Below, piece by piece: positions 39,651-50,737 of a stretch of DNA of 64,000 nucleotides. The notes under the pieces are model-generated. The model searched no databases. It was not told the origin of the DNA and saw only the letters and a list, made by a program, of their open reading frames with translations. The translations under genes were made by a program, and so were the position numbers. This stretch comes from Streptomyces sp. ISL-12. Lineage in GTDB: Bacteria; Actinomycetota; Actinomycetes; Streptomycetales; Streptomycetaceae. Numbering within the stretch: the first letter of the stretch is position 1; each line of letters starts with the position of its first letter. The stretch lies in assembly GCF_018614415.1 (NCBI RefSeq), contig NZ_JAGGOO010000033.1, forward strand, positions 1-64,000, in the 5' to 3' direction.

Positions 39651-42600
39651 TGTTGCCACCCCCTCCCGCCCCGACCCTCGACGGAGCGTCCCGGGCGCAC
39701 TCCGTGCCGGCCTACCGGCCCGCCCGGCCGTCGGCCGGTGACGGCCGGCCCGGACTGGTCGGCCAACTGCTCCTCGCGGCGGTCTGCGCGGCCTACGCCA
39801 TCGGCTCCGCGCTCGGCTGGGGCTCCCACCGGCTCGCCGTGTTCATGGGCGACTTCGGCCTGGCCGCCGCGGCCGCCGCCGCGGCCGTCTCCTGCTTCCT
39901 CTACGCCCGCGCCCGCCATGTCCGCTTCCGGCCGGCCTGGCTGCTGTTCGCCCTCTCCTCGACGATGGCCTGCGCGGGCAACGTGGTCTGGGGGTGGTAC
40001 GAGGTCGTCCTGCGGCGGCCCGTGCCCGATCCCAGTTACGCGGACCTGTTCTTCCTGTGCTTCGCGCCGCCCGCCATCGTGGGCCTGCTGGTGTTCGCCA
40101 AACGGCCGGTGACCAAGGCCGGCTGGGTCTGCCTGGGCCTCGACGCCTGGCTGATCGGCGGCTCGCTGCTGACCCTGGCCTGGAGCCTGGCGCTCGCCCA
40201 GGCCGCCGAGGCGGACGGCTCCAGCGTGGCGCACACCGCGCTGTCGCTGGCGTACCCGCTGCTCGACATCGCCCTGGTCAGCATCGTGCTCGCGCTGCAC
40301 TTCCGGCGCTCCCCGGTGTACCGGTCCGCGGTCAACACCGCGATCGGGGCGCTCGCCCTGACGGTGATGTGCGACGCCCTGTTCACCTCACCGCTGCTGC
40401 ACAACGACTACCGCTCGGGCCAGTTGCTCGACGCGGGCTGGTTCGCGGGCTCGCTGCTGCTGGCGTACGCCCCCTGGGCCGCCCCGCGGCACGGACAGCG
40501 ACGGACCGCAGACAGCCCCGACCACACGGACCACACGGGCCGCACGGACCACACGGGCCGAACGGACCGCGCGGGCCGCGCGGACGAATCCGACGGGCAC
40601 CCGCGCGTGGTGCACGAGCACGTACCCGGCCAGCGCGTCACCGCCCACCGGCCGGCCCCCGTTCCGGGCGGCGAGCACGGCCGCTACCCGGCCGCCCGGC
40701 CCATCGCCGGGTCGCTGGCCGCCCTCACGCCCTACCTCGCCGCCGCCGTCTGCACCCTGAGCATCCTCTACAACGTGCTCAACGGCCACAGCGTCGACCG
40801 CGTCGTCCTGCTCACCGGCGGCACGGTCGTCCTCGCCCTCGTGGTGCGCCAGGGCATCATGCTGCTCGACAACATCACCCTCACCCAGGAACTGGCCCAG
40901 AAGGAGAACCACTTCCGCTCGCTGGTGCAGGGCTCCAGCGACGTCATCATGATCGCCGCGCCCAACGGCATCCTGCGCTACGTCTCCCCGGCCGCCGCCG
41001 GGGTCTACGGACGCCCCGCCGAGGAACTCGTCGGCGGTGAACTGGCCGATCTCATCCACCCGGAGGACCTGGGCTGCGTGGTGCACGAGGTGCGCCGCTT
41101 CCTCGCCGCCGACCCGGTCGAGGAACCCACCACCCGCATCGAGTGCCGCTTCCGCTCCGGCGGTGGCGGCACCTCCCGCTCGGGCGGAGCCGACGGCGGG
41201 GGAGGCTGGCTCAACGTCGAATCCACCGTCAACCGGCACCACGGCGGACTGATCTTCAACAGCCGCGACGTCACCGAGCGCGTGCGCCTCCAGGCGCAGC
41301 TCCAGCACAACGCCGAGCACGACCCGCTCACCGACCTGCCCAACCGCGCCCTGTTCACCAAGCGCGTCCAGCAGGCCCTGTCCGGCCGCCGCGCCTCCGA
41401 CCGGGGCGCCCACCTGCGCGGCACCGCGGTCCTCTTCATCGACCTCGACGGCTTCAAGGCCGTCAACGACACCATCGGGCACCAGGCCGGGGACGAACTG
41501 CTCGTCCAGGCCGCCCGCAGACTCCACGAGGCGGTCCGCCAGGGCGACACCGCCTCCCGGCTGGGCGGCGACGAGTTCGCGGCCCTGATCATCGGGGACG
41601 GCACCCGGGACCGGGCCGCCCGCGAGGGACACATCCTGGAGCTCGCCGACCGCCTCAGGCTGACCCTCTCCCAGCCCTACCTCATCGACGGCAACGATGT
41701 CCGGGTCAACGCCTCCATCGGCGTCGCCTTCGCCGAGCCCGGCCTCGGCGCGGGCGAGCTGCTGCGCAACGCCGACCTGGCGATGTACCGCGCCAAGGCG
41801 GGCGGCAAGGGCCGCGTCGAGCTGTACCAGCCGCAGATGCAGCAGGACGTCGTACGCAAGGCCGAGCTGGCCGGCCGGCTGCGGGCGGCGCTGCACGACG
41901 GCGAGTTCGCGCTGCTGCACCAGCCGGTGGTGTCCCTGACGGACGGCCGGATCTCGTCGGTCCGCGCCCAGGCGCGCTGGCGGTCCTCGCAGGGCGTCCT
42001 GTTCACCACCGCCGAGTTCCTCAGGGTGGCCGAGGCCGGCGACAAGACCGCCGAGCTCGACCGGTGGATGCTCCAGGAGGCCGTGGAACAGGCCGCCGAA
42101 CGGGTGGCGGCCGGCGTCGGCGTACCCGTGACCGTCCGGATCGCCGCCCGCCGCCTGCTGGACCGCTCGATGCCGGTCGGCTCGGTGGAGGCCCTGCTGA
42201 CCCGGTACGGGCTGCCGCCGGGCTCCCTGGTGATCGAGCTGTCCGACCTCGACCCCCGGGTCCCCCTGGACGAGCTGGAGCGCCGGCTGAACGCGCTCGG
42301 GCGGGCGGGCGTACGCATCGCGCTGGACGGCTTCGGCAGCGGCCACGCGACCGTCACCGCCCTGCGCAGACTCCCCGTGGACATCCTGAAACTCGACCGG
42401 ACCATGGTCGAGGGGATCGTCGAGTCAGCCCGGCTGTACAAGATCACCAAGGGGCTGCTGCGCATCGCCACCGATCTAGGGCTGAAGACCGTGGCCGACG
42501 GGGTGGACCTGCCCGAGCAGGTCGTCGCCCTGCGCGCGATGGGCTGCACCCACGGCCAGGGCATGGCGTTCTCCGGACCGCTCGACGAGCACCGGCTGCG

Positions 42601-42808
42601 CCGGGCCCTCGCCACCGGCCGCTATCCGGTGCCGCACGGACCGGCCGAGCCGGCCTTCGCGGGCGGGGCGGTCGGCACTGCCGTCGGGACCGTCGCCGGC
42701 GGTATCGCCACCGGCCTCACCAGCCAGGTTTCCGGAGCCGTGCCGGTCGTCCTCGGCGGCGGCACGGCACTGCGCTCACATAATGAGACCCCCGTCCCAC
42801 CCACTTGA
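39650..42808 (+). CDS. Membrane PAS-GGDEF protein with a degenerate EAL domain
   Basis: A 1052-residue protein. ATG 39650 has GGGAGG 8 nt upstream; GTG 39647 is possible. Residues ~30-280 hold about eight membrane helices, then a repeat-encoded polar linker (TDHTGRT units, ~290-320), more helices (to ~410), a PAS domain ([15 protein letters not shown]), and GGDEF with intact [11 protein letters not shown] near residue 640. The EAL domain (~735-985) lacks key residues: SVRAQARW replaces xEALxRW near 768 and LDGFGSG replaces DDFGTG near 891. It is therefore probably a cyclase whose EAL is regulatory. Layout and position resemble the S. coelicolor SCO5511-type protein. Confidence 0.88.
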   Translation: MLPPPPAPTLDGASRAHSVPAYRPARPSAGDGRPGLVGQLLLAAVCAAYAIGSALGWGSHRLAVFMGDFGLAAAAAAAAVSCFLYARARHVRFRPAWLLFALSSTMACAGNVVWGWYEVVLRRPVPDPSYADLFFLCFAPPAIVGLLVFAKRPVTKAGWVCLGLDAWLIGGSLLTLAWSLALAQAAEADGSSVAHTALSLAYPLLDIALVSIVLALHFRRSPVYRSAVNTAIGALALTVMCDALFTSPLLHNDYRSGQLLDAGWFAGSLLLAYAPWAAPRHGQRRTADSPDHTDHTGRTDHTGRTDRAGRADESDGHPRVVHEHVPGQRVTAHRPAPVPGGEHGRYPAARPIAGSLAALTPYLAAAVCTLSILYNVLNGHSVDRVVLLTGGTVVLALVVRQGIMLLDNITLTQELAQKENHFRSLVQGSSDVIMIAAPNGILRYVSPAAAGVYGRPAEELVGGELADLIHPEDLGCVVHEVRRFLAADPVEEPTTRIECRFRSGGGGTSRSGGADGGGGWLNVESTVNRHHGGLIFNSRDVTERVRLQAQLQHNAEHDPLTDLPNRALFTKRVQQALSGRRASDRGAHLRGTAVLFIDLDGFKAVNDTIGHQAGDELLVQAARRLHEAVRQGDTASRLGGDEFAALIIGDGTRDRAAREGHILELADRLRLTLSQPYLIDGNDVRVNASIGVAFAEPGLGAGELLRNADLAMYRAKAGGKGRVELYQPQMQQDVVRKAELAGRLRAALHDGEFALLHQPVVSLTDGRISSVRAQARWRSSQGVLFTTAEFLRVAEAGDKTAELDRWMLQEAVEQAAERVAAGVGVPVTVRIAARRLLDRSMPVGSVEALLTRYGLPPGSLVIELSDLDPRVPLDELERRLNALGRAGVRIALDGFGSGHATVTALRRLPVDILKLDRTMVEGIVESARLYKITKGLLRIATDLGLKTVADGVDLPEQVVALRAMGCTHGQGMAFSGPLDEHRLRRALATGRYPVPHGPAEPAFAGGAVGTAVGTVAGGIATGLTSQVSGAVPVVLGGGTALRSHNETPVPPT
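40525..40578 (+). repeat. 18-bp tandem repeat inside the GGDEF gene
   Basis: CACGGACCACACGGGCCG at 40525-40542 and again identically at 40543-40560, followed by AACGGACCGCGCGGGCCG (40561-40578). It encodes a hydrophilic TDHTGR-type linker between membrane blocks and should vary in copy number among strains. Confidence 0.85.
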
Positions 42809-42835
42809 CAGTGGGTGCGTGCCGGGGGGAGGGTC
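42779..42835 (+). promoter_or_regulatory. Likely promoter and ribosome site of the ilvB leader
   Basis: CATAAT (42779-42784), in the last codons of the GGDEF gene, is the only good -10 hexamer before the leader peptide. The -35 region is GC-rich and unconvincing. GGGGGGAGGG (42824-42833) is a strong ribosome site 8 nt before the leader ATG. TTGACA at 42805-42810 overlaps the GGDEF stop but has no matching -10. Confidence 0.45.
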
Positions 42836-42841
42836 AGTTCC

Positions 42842-42883
42842 ATGCGCACCCGAATTCTCGTACTTGGTCAGCGCGTCGGCTGA
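42842..42883 (+). CDS. ilvB attenuator leader peptide
   Basis: A 13-residue [16 protein letters not shown], then TGA, directly after a GGGGGGAGGG ribosome site. It contains consecutive Ile-Leu-Val-Leu codons (ATT CTC GTA CTT) and a further Val, and two of these codons (GTA, CTT) are uncommon in Streptomyces. Ribosomes stalling here when branched-chain aminoacyl-tRNAs are short would favour antitermination. The terminator hairpin at 42936-42969 and the ilvB start 168 nt downstream complete a classical attenuator. It acts in cis by being translated. Confidence 0.85.
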   Translation: MRTRILVLGQRVG

Positions 42884-42935
42884 AGCTGGTGACGTCCGGA
42901 CGACCCGGAATCCCAGCGACCCACACCGGCGCGCT

Positions 42936-42969
42936 CCCCTCGCTTGCCTTTCGGCACGAGGGGTTTTTT
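42936..42969 (+). terminator. Attenuator terminator upstream of ilvB
   Basis: CCCCTCG (42936-42942) pairs with CGAGGGG (42957-42963), with an inner GCC/GGC stem, and is followed by six Ts (42964-42969). True T tracts are rare in this genome, which supports regulated termination. It lies 53 nt after the leader peptide stop and 81 nt before the ilvB start. Confidence 0.9.
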
Positions 42970-43050
42970 GTTGCACAGGCACCTGCCGCACACCGCACAA
43001 ACCGCACCAAAACACCCAGCGAAACCCTCAGCATCGAGAAGAGAATGCCG

Positions 43051-44895
43051 ATGACCGAGCAGGCCACCGGGGCCCCTCACCCGCAGCCCCGGCCCCGATC
43101 CGGAGGACAGTCCGCGCCCGAGCACGTCACGGGCGCGCAGTCCCTCATCCGCTCTCTCGAGGAGGTCGGCGCCGACACGGTATTCGGCATTCCCGGTGGC
43201 TGCATCCTCCCGGCGTACGACCCACTGATGGACTCCACCCGCGTCCGCCACGTCCTGGTCCGCCACGAGCAGGGCGCGGGCCACGCGGCCGAGGGCTACG
43301 CGCTGGCCACCGGCAAGGTCGGCGTCTGCATGGCGACCTCAGGACCCGGCGCGACCAACCTCGTCACGCCGATCGCCGACGCGCACATGGACTCGGTGCC
43401 GATGGTCGCCATCACCGGCCAGGTCGTCTCCGACTCGATCGGCACGGACGCCTTCCAGGAGGCGGACATCGTCGGCATCACCATGCCGATCACCAAGCAC
43501 AACTGGCTGGTCACCGACGCCGACGACATCCCCCGGGTCATCGCCGAGGCCTTCCACGTCGCCTCCACCGGCCGCCCCGGCCCGGTCCTGGTCGACATCG
43601 CCAAGGACGCCCTCCAGGCGAAGACCACGTTCTCCTGGCCGCCCGTGATGGACCTGCCGGGCTACCGCCCGGTGACCAAGCCGCACGCCAAGCAGATCCG
43701 CGAGGCCGCCAAGCTGATCACCGCCGCCAAGCGGCCCGTGCTCTACGTCGGCGGCGGCGTCCTCAAGGCCGGCGCCACCGCCGAGCTGAAGGTCCTCGCC
43801 GAGCTGACCGGCGCCCCCGTCACCACCACCCTGATGGCCCTGGGCGCCTTCCCCGACACCCACCCCCAGCACTTGGGGATGCCGGGCATGCACGGCTCCG
43901 TCGCCGCCGTCACCGGGCTCCAGAAGGCCGACCTGATCGTCGCCCTCGGCGCCCGCTTCGACGACCGCGTCACCGGCAAGCTGGACAGCTTCGCCCCGCA
44001 CGCCAAGATCGTCCACGCCGACATCGACCCGGCCGAGATCGGCAAGAACCGCGAGGCCGACGTCCCGATCGTCGGCGACGCCCGCGAGGTCATCGCCGAT
44101 CTGGTCCAGGCCGTGCAGAAGGAGCACAGCGAGGGCCAGCGCGGCGACTACGCCGCCTGGTGGAAGGACCTCAACCGCTGGCGCGAGACCTACCCCCTCG
44201 GCTACGACCGGCCCGAGGACGGCTCGCTCTCCCCGCAGGCGGTCATCGAGCGCATCGGACAGCTCGCCCCCGAGGGCACGGTCTTCACCGCGGGCGTCGG
44301 CCAGCACCAGATGTGGGCCGCCCACTTCATCCAGTACGACAAGCCCGCCACCTGGCTGAACTCCGGTGGCGCCGGGACCATGGGGTACTCCGTCCCGGCC
44401 GCCATGGGCGCCAAGGCCGGCCTGCCCGACCGGACCGTCTGGGCGATCGACGGCGACGGCTGCTTCCAGATGACCAACCAGGAACTGACCACCTGCGCCC
44501 TGAACAACATCCCGATCAAGGTCGCCATCATCAACAACGGCGCCCTCGGCATGGTCCGCCAGTGGCAGACGCTGTTCTACAACCAGCGCTACTCCAACAC
44601 GGTGCTGCACTCCGGCCCGGACGACGTCAACCCGGCGGCCCGCGGCACCCGCGTCCCCGACTTCGTCAAGCTGGCGGAGGCCATGGGCTGCTACGCCATC
44701 CGCTGTGAGGACCCCGCCGACCTGGACAAGGCCATCGAGGAGGCGAACTCGATCAACGACCGCCCGGTCGTCGTCGACTTCATCGTCCACGAGGACGCGA
44801 TGGTCTGGCCGATGGTCGCCGCCGGCACCTCCAACGACACGATCATGGCCGCCCGGGACGTCCGCCCCGACTTCGGCGACAACGAAGACGACTGA
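43051..44895 (+). CDS. ilvB: Acetolactate synthase large subunit
   Basis: ThDP/FAD enzyme making 2-acetolactate or 2-aceto-2-hydroxybutyrate, the first common step of Val/Leu/Ile synthesis. It has 614 residues from ATG 43051, which has GAGAAG 9 nt upstream; ATG 43045 two codons earlier is possible. ThDP Glu is in [15 protein letters not shown], with [13 protein letters not shown] and the FAD region FDDRVTGKL. The ThDP/Mg motif [15 protein letters not shown]...[12 protein letters not shown] is complete. It heads ilvB-ilvN-ilvC, with ilvN 20 nt behind, and is controlled by the leader attenuator. Confidence 0.97.
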   Translation: MTEQATGAPHPQPRPRSGGQSAPEHVTGAQSLIRSLEEVGADTVFGIPGGCILPAYDPLMDSTRVRHVLVRHEQGAGHAAEGYALATGKVGVCMATSGPGATNLVTPIADAHMDSVPMVAITGQVVSDSIGTDAFQEADIVGITMPITKHNWLVTDADDIPRVIAEAFHVASTGRPGPVLVDIAKDALQAKTTFSWPPVMDLPGYRPVTKPHAKQIREAAKLITAAKRPVLYVGGGVLKAGATAELKVLAELTGAPVTTTLMALGAFPDTHPQHLGMPGMHGSVAAVTGLQKADLIVALGARFDDRVTGKLDSFAPHAKIVHADIDPAEIGKNREADVPIVGDAREVIADLVQAVQKEHSEGQRGDYAAWWKDLNRWRETYPLGYDRPEDGSLSPQAVIERIGQLAPEGTVFTAGVGQHQMWAAHFIQYDKPATWLNSGGAGTMGYSVPAAMGAKAGLPDRTVWAIDGDGCFQMTNQELTTCALNNIPIKVAIINNGALGMVRQWQTLFYNQRYSNTVLHSGPDDVNPAARGTRVPDFVKLAEAMGCYAIRCEDPADLDKAIEEANSINDRPVVVDFIVHEDAMVWPMVAAGTSNDTIMAARDVRPDFGDNEDD

Positions 44896-44915
44896 GCGAG
44901 AGAGACCAAGAGACC

Positions 44916-46545
<1,630 letters not shown>

Positions 46546-46555
46546 GCCTCAACGG

Positions 46556-46589
46556 CAGGGGCCGGGGCGACAGCCCCGGCCCCTGTTGT
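46556..46589 (+). terminator. Terminator of the ilvBNC operon
   Basis: CAGGGGCCGGGGC (46556-46568), loop GACA and GCCCCGGCCCCTG (46573-46585) form a perfect 13-bp stem followed by TTGT. The next 187 nt up to serA hold no gene; a TACACT hexamer at 46656-46661 is a possible serA -10. Confidence 0.88.
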
Positions 46590-46776
46590 CCAACCCGTCC
46601 AGCCACGGACGGGTGATCCTTCCGTAGCGGCGTAAGACGACGCCCTCGACGCCACTACACTGCTGCACTACATACGCGTCAGGCCCACAGCGTCGTGCGT
46701 CTTCCACGCGGCTAGCCAACCTCCACCGCTTGCGGCCGTCGGGACGGCCGTCCGCATTGGACTTGTGAGGACTCAC

Positions 46777-48366
46777 GTGAGCTCGAACCCTGTCGTACTC
46801 ATCGCTGAAGAGCTGTCGCCCGCGACCGTCGACGCACTCGGTCCGGACTTCGAGATCCGGCACTGCAACGGAGCCGACCGCGCCGAACTGCTGACCGCCA
46901 TCGCCGACGTGGACGCGATCCTGGTCCGCTCCGCCACCAAGGTCGACGCCGAGGCCATCGCCGCCGCGCAGAAACTGAAGGTCGTCGCCCGGGCCGGCGT
47001 GGGCCTGGACAACGTGGACGTCTCCGCCGCCACCAAGGCCGGCGTGATGGTCGTCAACGCCCCGACCTCCAACATCGTCACCGCCGCCGAGCTGGCCTGC
47101 GGCCTGATCGTCGCCACCGCGCGCAACATCCCGCAGGCCAACGCCGCCCTGAAGAACGGCGAGTGGAAGCGCAGCAAGTACACCGGTGTCGAGCTGGCCG
47201 AGAAGACCCTCGGTGTGGTCGGCCTCGGCCGCATCGGCGCGCTCGTCGCGCAGCGCATGTCCGCCTTCGGGATGAAGGTCGTCGCCTACGACCCCTACGT
47301 ACAGCCCGCGCGGGCCGCGCAGATGGGCGTCAAGGTCCTGTCGCTGGACGAGCTGCTTGAGGTCTCCGACTTCATCACCGTCCACCTGCCCAAGACCCCC
47401 GAGACCCTCGGCCTGATCGGCGACGAGGCGCTGCGCAAGGTCAAGCCCAGCGTCCGCATCGTCAACGCCGCGCGCGGCGGCATCGTCGACGAGGAGGCGC
47501 TGTACTCGGCGCTGAAGGAGGGCCGGGTCGCCGGCGCCGGCCTCGACGTGTACGCCAAGGAGCCCTGCACGGACTCCCCGCTCTTCGAGTTCGACCAGGT
47601 CGTCTGCACCCCGCACCTGGGCGCCTCCACCGACGAGGCCCAGGAGAAGGCCGGCATCGCCGTCGCCAAGTCGGTCCGCCTCGCCCTCGCCGGTGAGCTG
47701 GTCCCGGACGCGGTCAACGTCCAGGGCGGCGTCATCGCCGAGGACGTCAAGCCGGGCCTGCCGCTCGCCGAGCACCTCGGCCGCATCTTCACCGCGCTCG
47801 CCGGCGAGGTCGCCGTCCGCCTGGACGTCGAGGTCTACGGCGAGATCACCCAGCACGACGTGAAGGTGCTGGAGCTGTCCGCGCTCAAGGGCGTCTTCGA
47901 GGACGTCGTCGAGGAGACCGTCTCCTACGTCAACGCCCCGCTGTTCGCCCAGGAGCGCGGCGTCGAGGTCCGGCTGACGACCAGCTCGGAGTCGGCGGAG
48001 CACCGCAACGTCGTCACCGTGCGCGGCACCCTGGCCAACGGTGAGGAGGTCTCCGTCTCCGGCACGCTGGCCGGCCCGAAGCACGTCCAGAAGATCGTCG
48101 CCGTCGGCGAGTACGACGTCGACCTCGCCCTCGCCGACCACATGCTCGTCCTGCGCTACGAGGACCGTCCCGGTGTCGTCGGCACCGTCGGCCGCATCCT
48201 CGGCGAGGCGGGCATCAACATCGCCGGCATGCAGGTCGCCCGCGCGACCGTCGGCGGCGAGGCGCTGGCCGTCCTGACGGTCGACGACACGGTGGGCTCC
48301 GCGGTGCTCGGTGAGGTCGCGTCGGAGATCGGGGCGACGTCGGCCCGATCGGTCAACCTGGTCTAG
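46777..48366 (+). CDS. serA: D-3-phosphoglycerate dehydrogenase (long form)
   Basis: First enzyme of serine synthesis, NAD-dependent, cytoplasmic. It has 529 residues, the long actinobacterial form. GTG 46777 (MSSNPVVLIAEELSP) has GAGGA 7 nt upstream; GTG 46765 is less likely. The substrate loop RSATKVD, Rossmann GVVGLGRIGALVAQRM, Arg in VNAARGGIVDEEAL, Glu in KEPCTDSPL and His in CTPHLGAST form the active site. Residues ~315-450 are the intervening (ASB) domain and the end is an ACT domain (LRYEDRPGVVGTVGRILGEAG), which mediates serine feedback. Confidence 0.97.
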   Translation: MSSNPVVLIAEELSPATVDALGPDFEIRHCNGADRAELLTAIADVDAILVRSATKVDAEAIAAAQKLKVVARAGVGLDNVDVSAATKAGVMVVNAPTSNIVTAAELACGLIVATARNIPQANAALKNGEWKRSKYTGVELAEKTLGVVGLGRIGALVAQRMSAFGMKVVAYDPYVQPARAAQMGVKVLSLDELLEVSDFITVHLPKTPETLGLIGDEALRKVKPSVRIVNAARGGIVDEEALYSALKEGRVAGAGLDVYAKEPCTDSPLFEFDQVVCTPHLGASTDEAQEKAGIAVAKSVRLALAGELVPDAVNVQGGVIAEDVKPGLPLAEHLGRIFTALAGEVAVRLDVEVYGEITQHDVKVLELSALKGVFEDVVEETVSYVNAPLFAQERGVEVRLTTSSESAEHRNVVTVRGTLANGEEVSVSGTLAGPKHVQKIVAVGEYDVDLALADHMLVLRYEDRPGVVGTVGRILGEAGINIAGMQVARATVGGEALAVLTVDDTVGSAVLGEVASEIGATSARSVNLV

Positions 48367-48434
48367 GTGACCGTCGTCCGGGAGCTGCCGCCCCCGGGCC
48401 CCCGCTTCGGGCCCTGAACGGGCCTCGTCCTCAC

Positions 48435-48471
48435 ACGCCGGACGGGCTGAGTCGGTCAGCCCGTCCGGCGT
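48435..48471 (+). terminator. Terminator of serA built from a repeated CGCCGGACGGGCTGA element
   Basis: ACGCCGGACGGGCTGA (48435-48450), loop GTCGG and TCAGCCCGTCCGGCGT (48456-48471) pair perfectly over 16 bp and run into TCTTTC. Confidence 0.88.
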
Positions 48472-48556
48472 TCTTTCGTGCTCTCTGACGCCGGACGGGC
48501 TGGGCTGACCACCTGTCCGGCGTGCTCGCGTCCTCTCACACGCCGGACAGGTCGAG
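48435..48556. repeat. Cluster of CGCCGGACRGG elements
   Basis: After the perfect hairpin (48435-48471), a second degenerate hairpin has ACGCCGGACGGGCTG at 48488-48502 and GTCCGGCGT at 48515-48523. A third half, ACACGCCGGACAGG, is at 48538-48551 and reaches into the 3' end of the convergent MFS gene. This sequence family is common between Streptomyces genes, as I recall. Confidence 0.75.
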
Positions 48557-50068
48557 TCGCTCGGCCTCCCCGGCGTTCTCGCGTACCCGGATGCCGCGCA
48601 GCGCCCGCGCCGCCGGGACCGCCGCCGCCAGCAGCAGTACCGCCCCCGCCACCGCGGCGCCCCGCATCCCGCTGGTGAACGCCTCCCGTGCCGCCGTCGC
48701 CAGGGCCTCTCCCGCGGACCCCGGCAACCGGCCGGCCACCGCCAGCGCGCCGCCCAGGGTCTCGCGGGCCGCGTCCGGTGCCGAGGCCGGCATCTCATGG
48801 TGGTAGACGGCGGTACCGATGGAGCCGAAGACCGCCATGCTCAGCGCGCCGCCGAACTCCGTGCCGGTCTCCATCAGCGACGAGGCCACGCCCGCCTTCT
48901 CCACCGGCGCGGAGCTGAGCGCCAGGTCGGTGAGCTGGGACATCACGGCGACGATGCCGGCGGCCAGGACACCGCACGCGGCCAGCACCAGCCACAGGGA
49001 GTCGGTGTCCGCGAGGGCCAGCAGCGCGTAGCCGCTCGCCGCGACGGCGAACCCGGCCGCGACGACATGCGCCCGCTCCACGCCCCGCTGGACCAACTGC
49101 GTGGCGATCGGCGCGGCGAAACCGATGAGCACCGAGGGCAGCAGCGCCCACAGCGCCGCCTCCAGCGCGCTCTTGTCCAGCACGGACTGGATGTACTGGG
49201 TGGTGAAGTAGGTCGAGCCCATCATCCCCGCGGCCGACACCAGGTTGAGGACGACCGCGGGGGTGAAGCCGCGGCCCCGGAAGATCTCCGGTGAGATCAG
49301 CGGGGAGGCCGCCGTGCGCTGGCGGTGCACGAACAGCGCGGCGAACAGCAGGCCGACCGTCACCGACATCACGTACCGCACGTGCCAGCCCTCGGTCGGG
49401 ATCTCCTTGAGGCCGTAGACCACGGGCAGCACGGCGGCCATCGACAGCGGGACGCTCAGCAGGTCGAAGCGGCCGGGGCGCGAGGTCTTCGACTCCGGGA
49501 GCAGGACGGGGCCCAGGAGCAGCAGCAGGGCCATCGCGGGCAGGTTGACCAGGAAGACCGAGCCCCACCAGAAGTACTCGACCAGGACGCCGCTCATCAC
49601 GGAGCCGAGCGCGATCCCGGCCGTCATCACGCCGGACCACAGGCCGATCGCCTTCGCGCGCTGGCCCGGGTCGGTGAACATGGTGCGGACCAGCGCCATC
49701 GTCGACGGCATCAGGGTCGCGCCGCCGATGCCGAGGACCGCGCGGGCGGCGATCAGGGTCTCGGCGGTGTGCGCGTAGGCGGCCACCAGGGAGGCCGCGC
49801 CGAAGGCGGCGGCGCCGATCAGCAGCAGCCGGCGGCGGCCGATCCGGTCGCCCACCGCCCCCATGGTCATCAGCAGGCCGGCCAGGACGAAGCCGTAGAT
49901 GTCGAAGATCCACAGCTGTTGGGCGCCGCTCGGTTCCAGGTCGGCGCTGATGGCCGGGATGGCGAAGTAGAGGACCGAGACGTCCATCGAGACCAGCAGC
50001 AGCGGAAGCATCAGCACAGCGAGCGCGGTCCATTCGCGCCTCCCGGCTCGCGTCGGGTTCGTCGTCAT
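48536..50068 (-). CDS. MFS multidrug exporter, DHA2 (14-helix) family
   Basis: A 510-residue drug/H+ antiporter. ATG 50068 is preceded by a TACAGT -10 seven bases upstream; ATG 50086 would lie upstream of that -10. Motifs: LVSMDVSVLYFAIPAI in helix 1, MGAVGDRIGRRRLLLIG (motif A), ARAVLGIGGATLMPST and WSGVMTAGIALGSVMSGVLVEYFWW (motif C with the antiporter Gly-x8-Gly). It resembles QacA/SmvA-like exporters. The last residues (RLDLSGV) are encoded by a copy of the intergenic repeat. A TetR gene diverges 84 nt away and very likely represses it. Confidence 0.92.
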   Translation of the reverse strand: MTTNPTRAGRREWTALAVLMLPLLLVSMDVSVLYFAIPAISADLEPSGAQQLWIFDIYGFVLAGLLMTMGAVGDRIGRRRLLLIGAAAFGAASLVAAYAHTAETLIAARAVLGIGGATLMPSTMALVRTMFTDPGQRAKAIGLWSGVMTAGIALGSVMSGVLVEYFWWGSVFLVNLPAMALLLLLGPVLLPESKTSRPGRFDLLSVPLSMAAVLPVVYGLKEIPTEGWHVRYVMSVTVGLLFAALFVHRQRTAASPLISPEIFRGRGFTPAVVLNLVSAAGMMGSTYFTTQYIQSVLDKSALEAALWALLPSVLIGFAAPIATQLVQRGVERAHVVAAGFAVAASGYALLALADTDSLWLVLAACGVLAAGIVAVMSQLTDLALSSAPVEKAGVASSLMETGTEFGGALSMAVFGSIGTAVYHHEMPASAPDAARETLGGALAVAGRLPGSAGEALATAAREAFTSGMRGAAVAGAVLLLAAAVPAARALRGIRVRENAGEAERLDLSGV

Positions 50069-50075
50069 GGCGGAG

Positions 50076-50146
50076 ACTGTACGCATGTCTTATACGACTG
50101 TCTATGACGATTGTTTAAGACGGCTGTATGTATCCGGGGATAGGCT
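50076..50146. promoter_or_regulatory. Overlapping divergent promoters of the MFS and TetR genes
   Basis: Minus strand: TAGACA (50104-50099), 17-bp spacer, TACAGT (50081-50076), then 7 nt to the MFS ATG. Plus strand: TAGGCT (50141-50146) six bases before the TetR ATG, with TAAGAC (50116-50121) as a weak -35. Between them are ACGACTGTCTA (50095-50105) and ACGATTGTTTA (50107-50117), a direct repeat, and GTCTTA/TAAGAC (50087-50092/50116-50121) as widely spaced inverted arms. This is where the TetR protein should bind. Confidence 0.65.
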
Positions 50147-50152
50147 GGCCGC

Positions 50153-50737
50153 ATGGGACACCGTGAGGATCTGCTCGAAGGCGCCAAGCGCTGCCTGCTC
50201 GCCAAGGGGTTCGTGCGCACGACGGCGCGGGACATCGTCAAGGAGTCGGGGACCAACCTGGCGTCCATCGGCTACCACTACGGGTCGAAGGACGCGCTGC
50301 TGGCGCAGGCGTACGTGGCGATGGTCGAGGACATGTCCGAGCTGTTCGACGGCGAGATCCGCGGGGAGTCCGGGTCGCTGGAGCGGTTCGCCTCGGTGTG
50401 GTCGAACATCATCGGCACCATGCGGGAGCCGGGGTCGATGTGGCGGCTCAGCATGGAGATCGTGGCCATGGGCGACCAGCTGCCGGTGGTGCGGGATCAC
50501 CTCGCGCGGGCTCAGCGGGAGGGTTCGCGCGGCTTCGTCGCGATGTTCACGGGGGTGCCCGAGGACGATCAGCCGGACGAGGTGATCGACACGCTCGGCA
50601 GTTTCTACACGACCCTGATGATGGGCCTCATGGCCCAGTGGACCTTCGATCCGAAGACCGCGCCGGAGGCCGGGCAGCTCACCGAAGGCCTTCGTCAGGT
50701 GATCGACGCCGCCCGTGCCGCAGACGGTGCGCCTTGA
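50153..50737 (+). CDS. TetR-family repressor, divergent from the MFS exporter
   Basis: A 194-residue regulator with the N-terminal TetR domain [35 protein letters not shown] (HTH at residues ~24-44). The C-terminal domain is helical, with an [13 protein letters not shown] segment typical of drug-responsive TetRs. ATG 50153 follows TAGGCT by six bases, so the transcript is probably leaderless. Its 3' end overlaps the convergent PucR-type gene by 59 bp. Confidence 0.92.
   Translation: MGHREDLLEGAKRCLLAKGFVRTTARDIVKESGTNLASIGYHYGSKDALLAQAYVAMVEDMSELFDGEIRGESGSLERFASVWSNIIGTMREPGSMWRLSMEIVAMGDQLPVVRDHLARAQREGSRGFVAMFTGVPEDDQPDEVIDTLGSFYTTLMMGLMAQWTFDPKTAPEAGQLTEGLRQVIDAARAADGAP

Noticed and set aside
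39244..39741. Thr/Ala-rich frame starting MSLSDETGVSSRQG in the His-rich region
   Set aside because: It continues into the GGDEF gene in another frame, and its TTTAI runs are just the shifted His repeat; the His frame has the better ribosome site and the TGATG overlap.
42805..42810. Perfect TTGACA before the ilvB leader as a -35
   Set aside because: It overlaps the GGDEF stop codon and the position 16-18 bp downstream is GGAGGG, not a -10.
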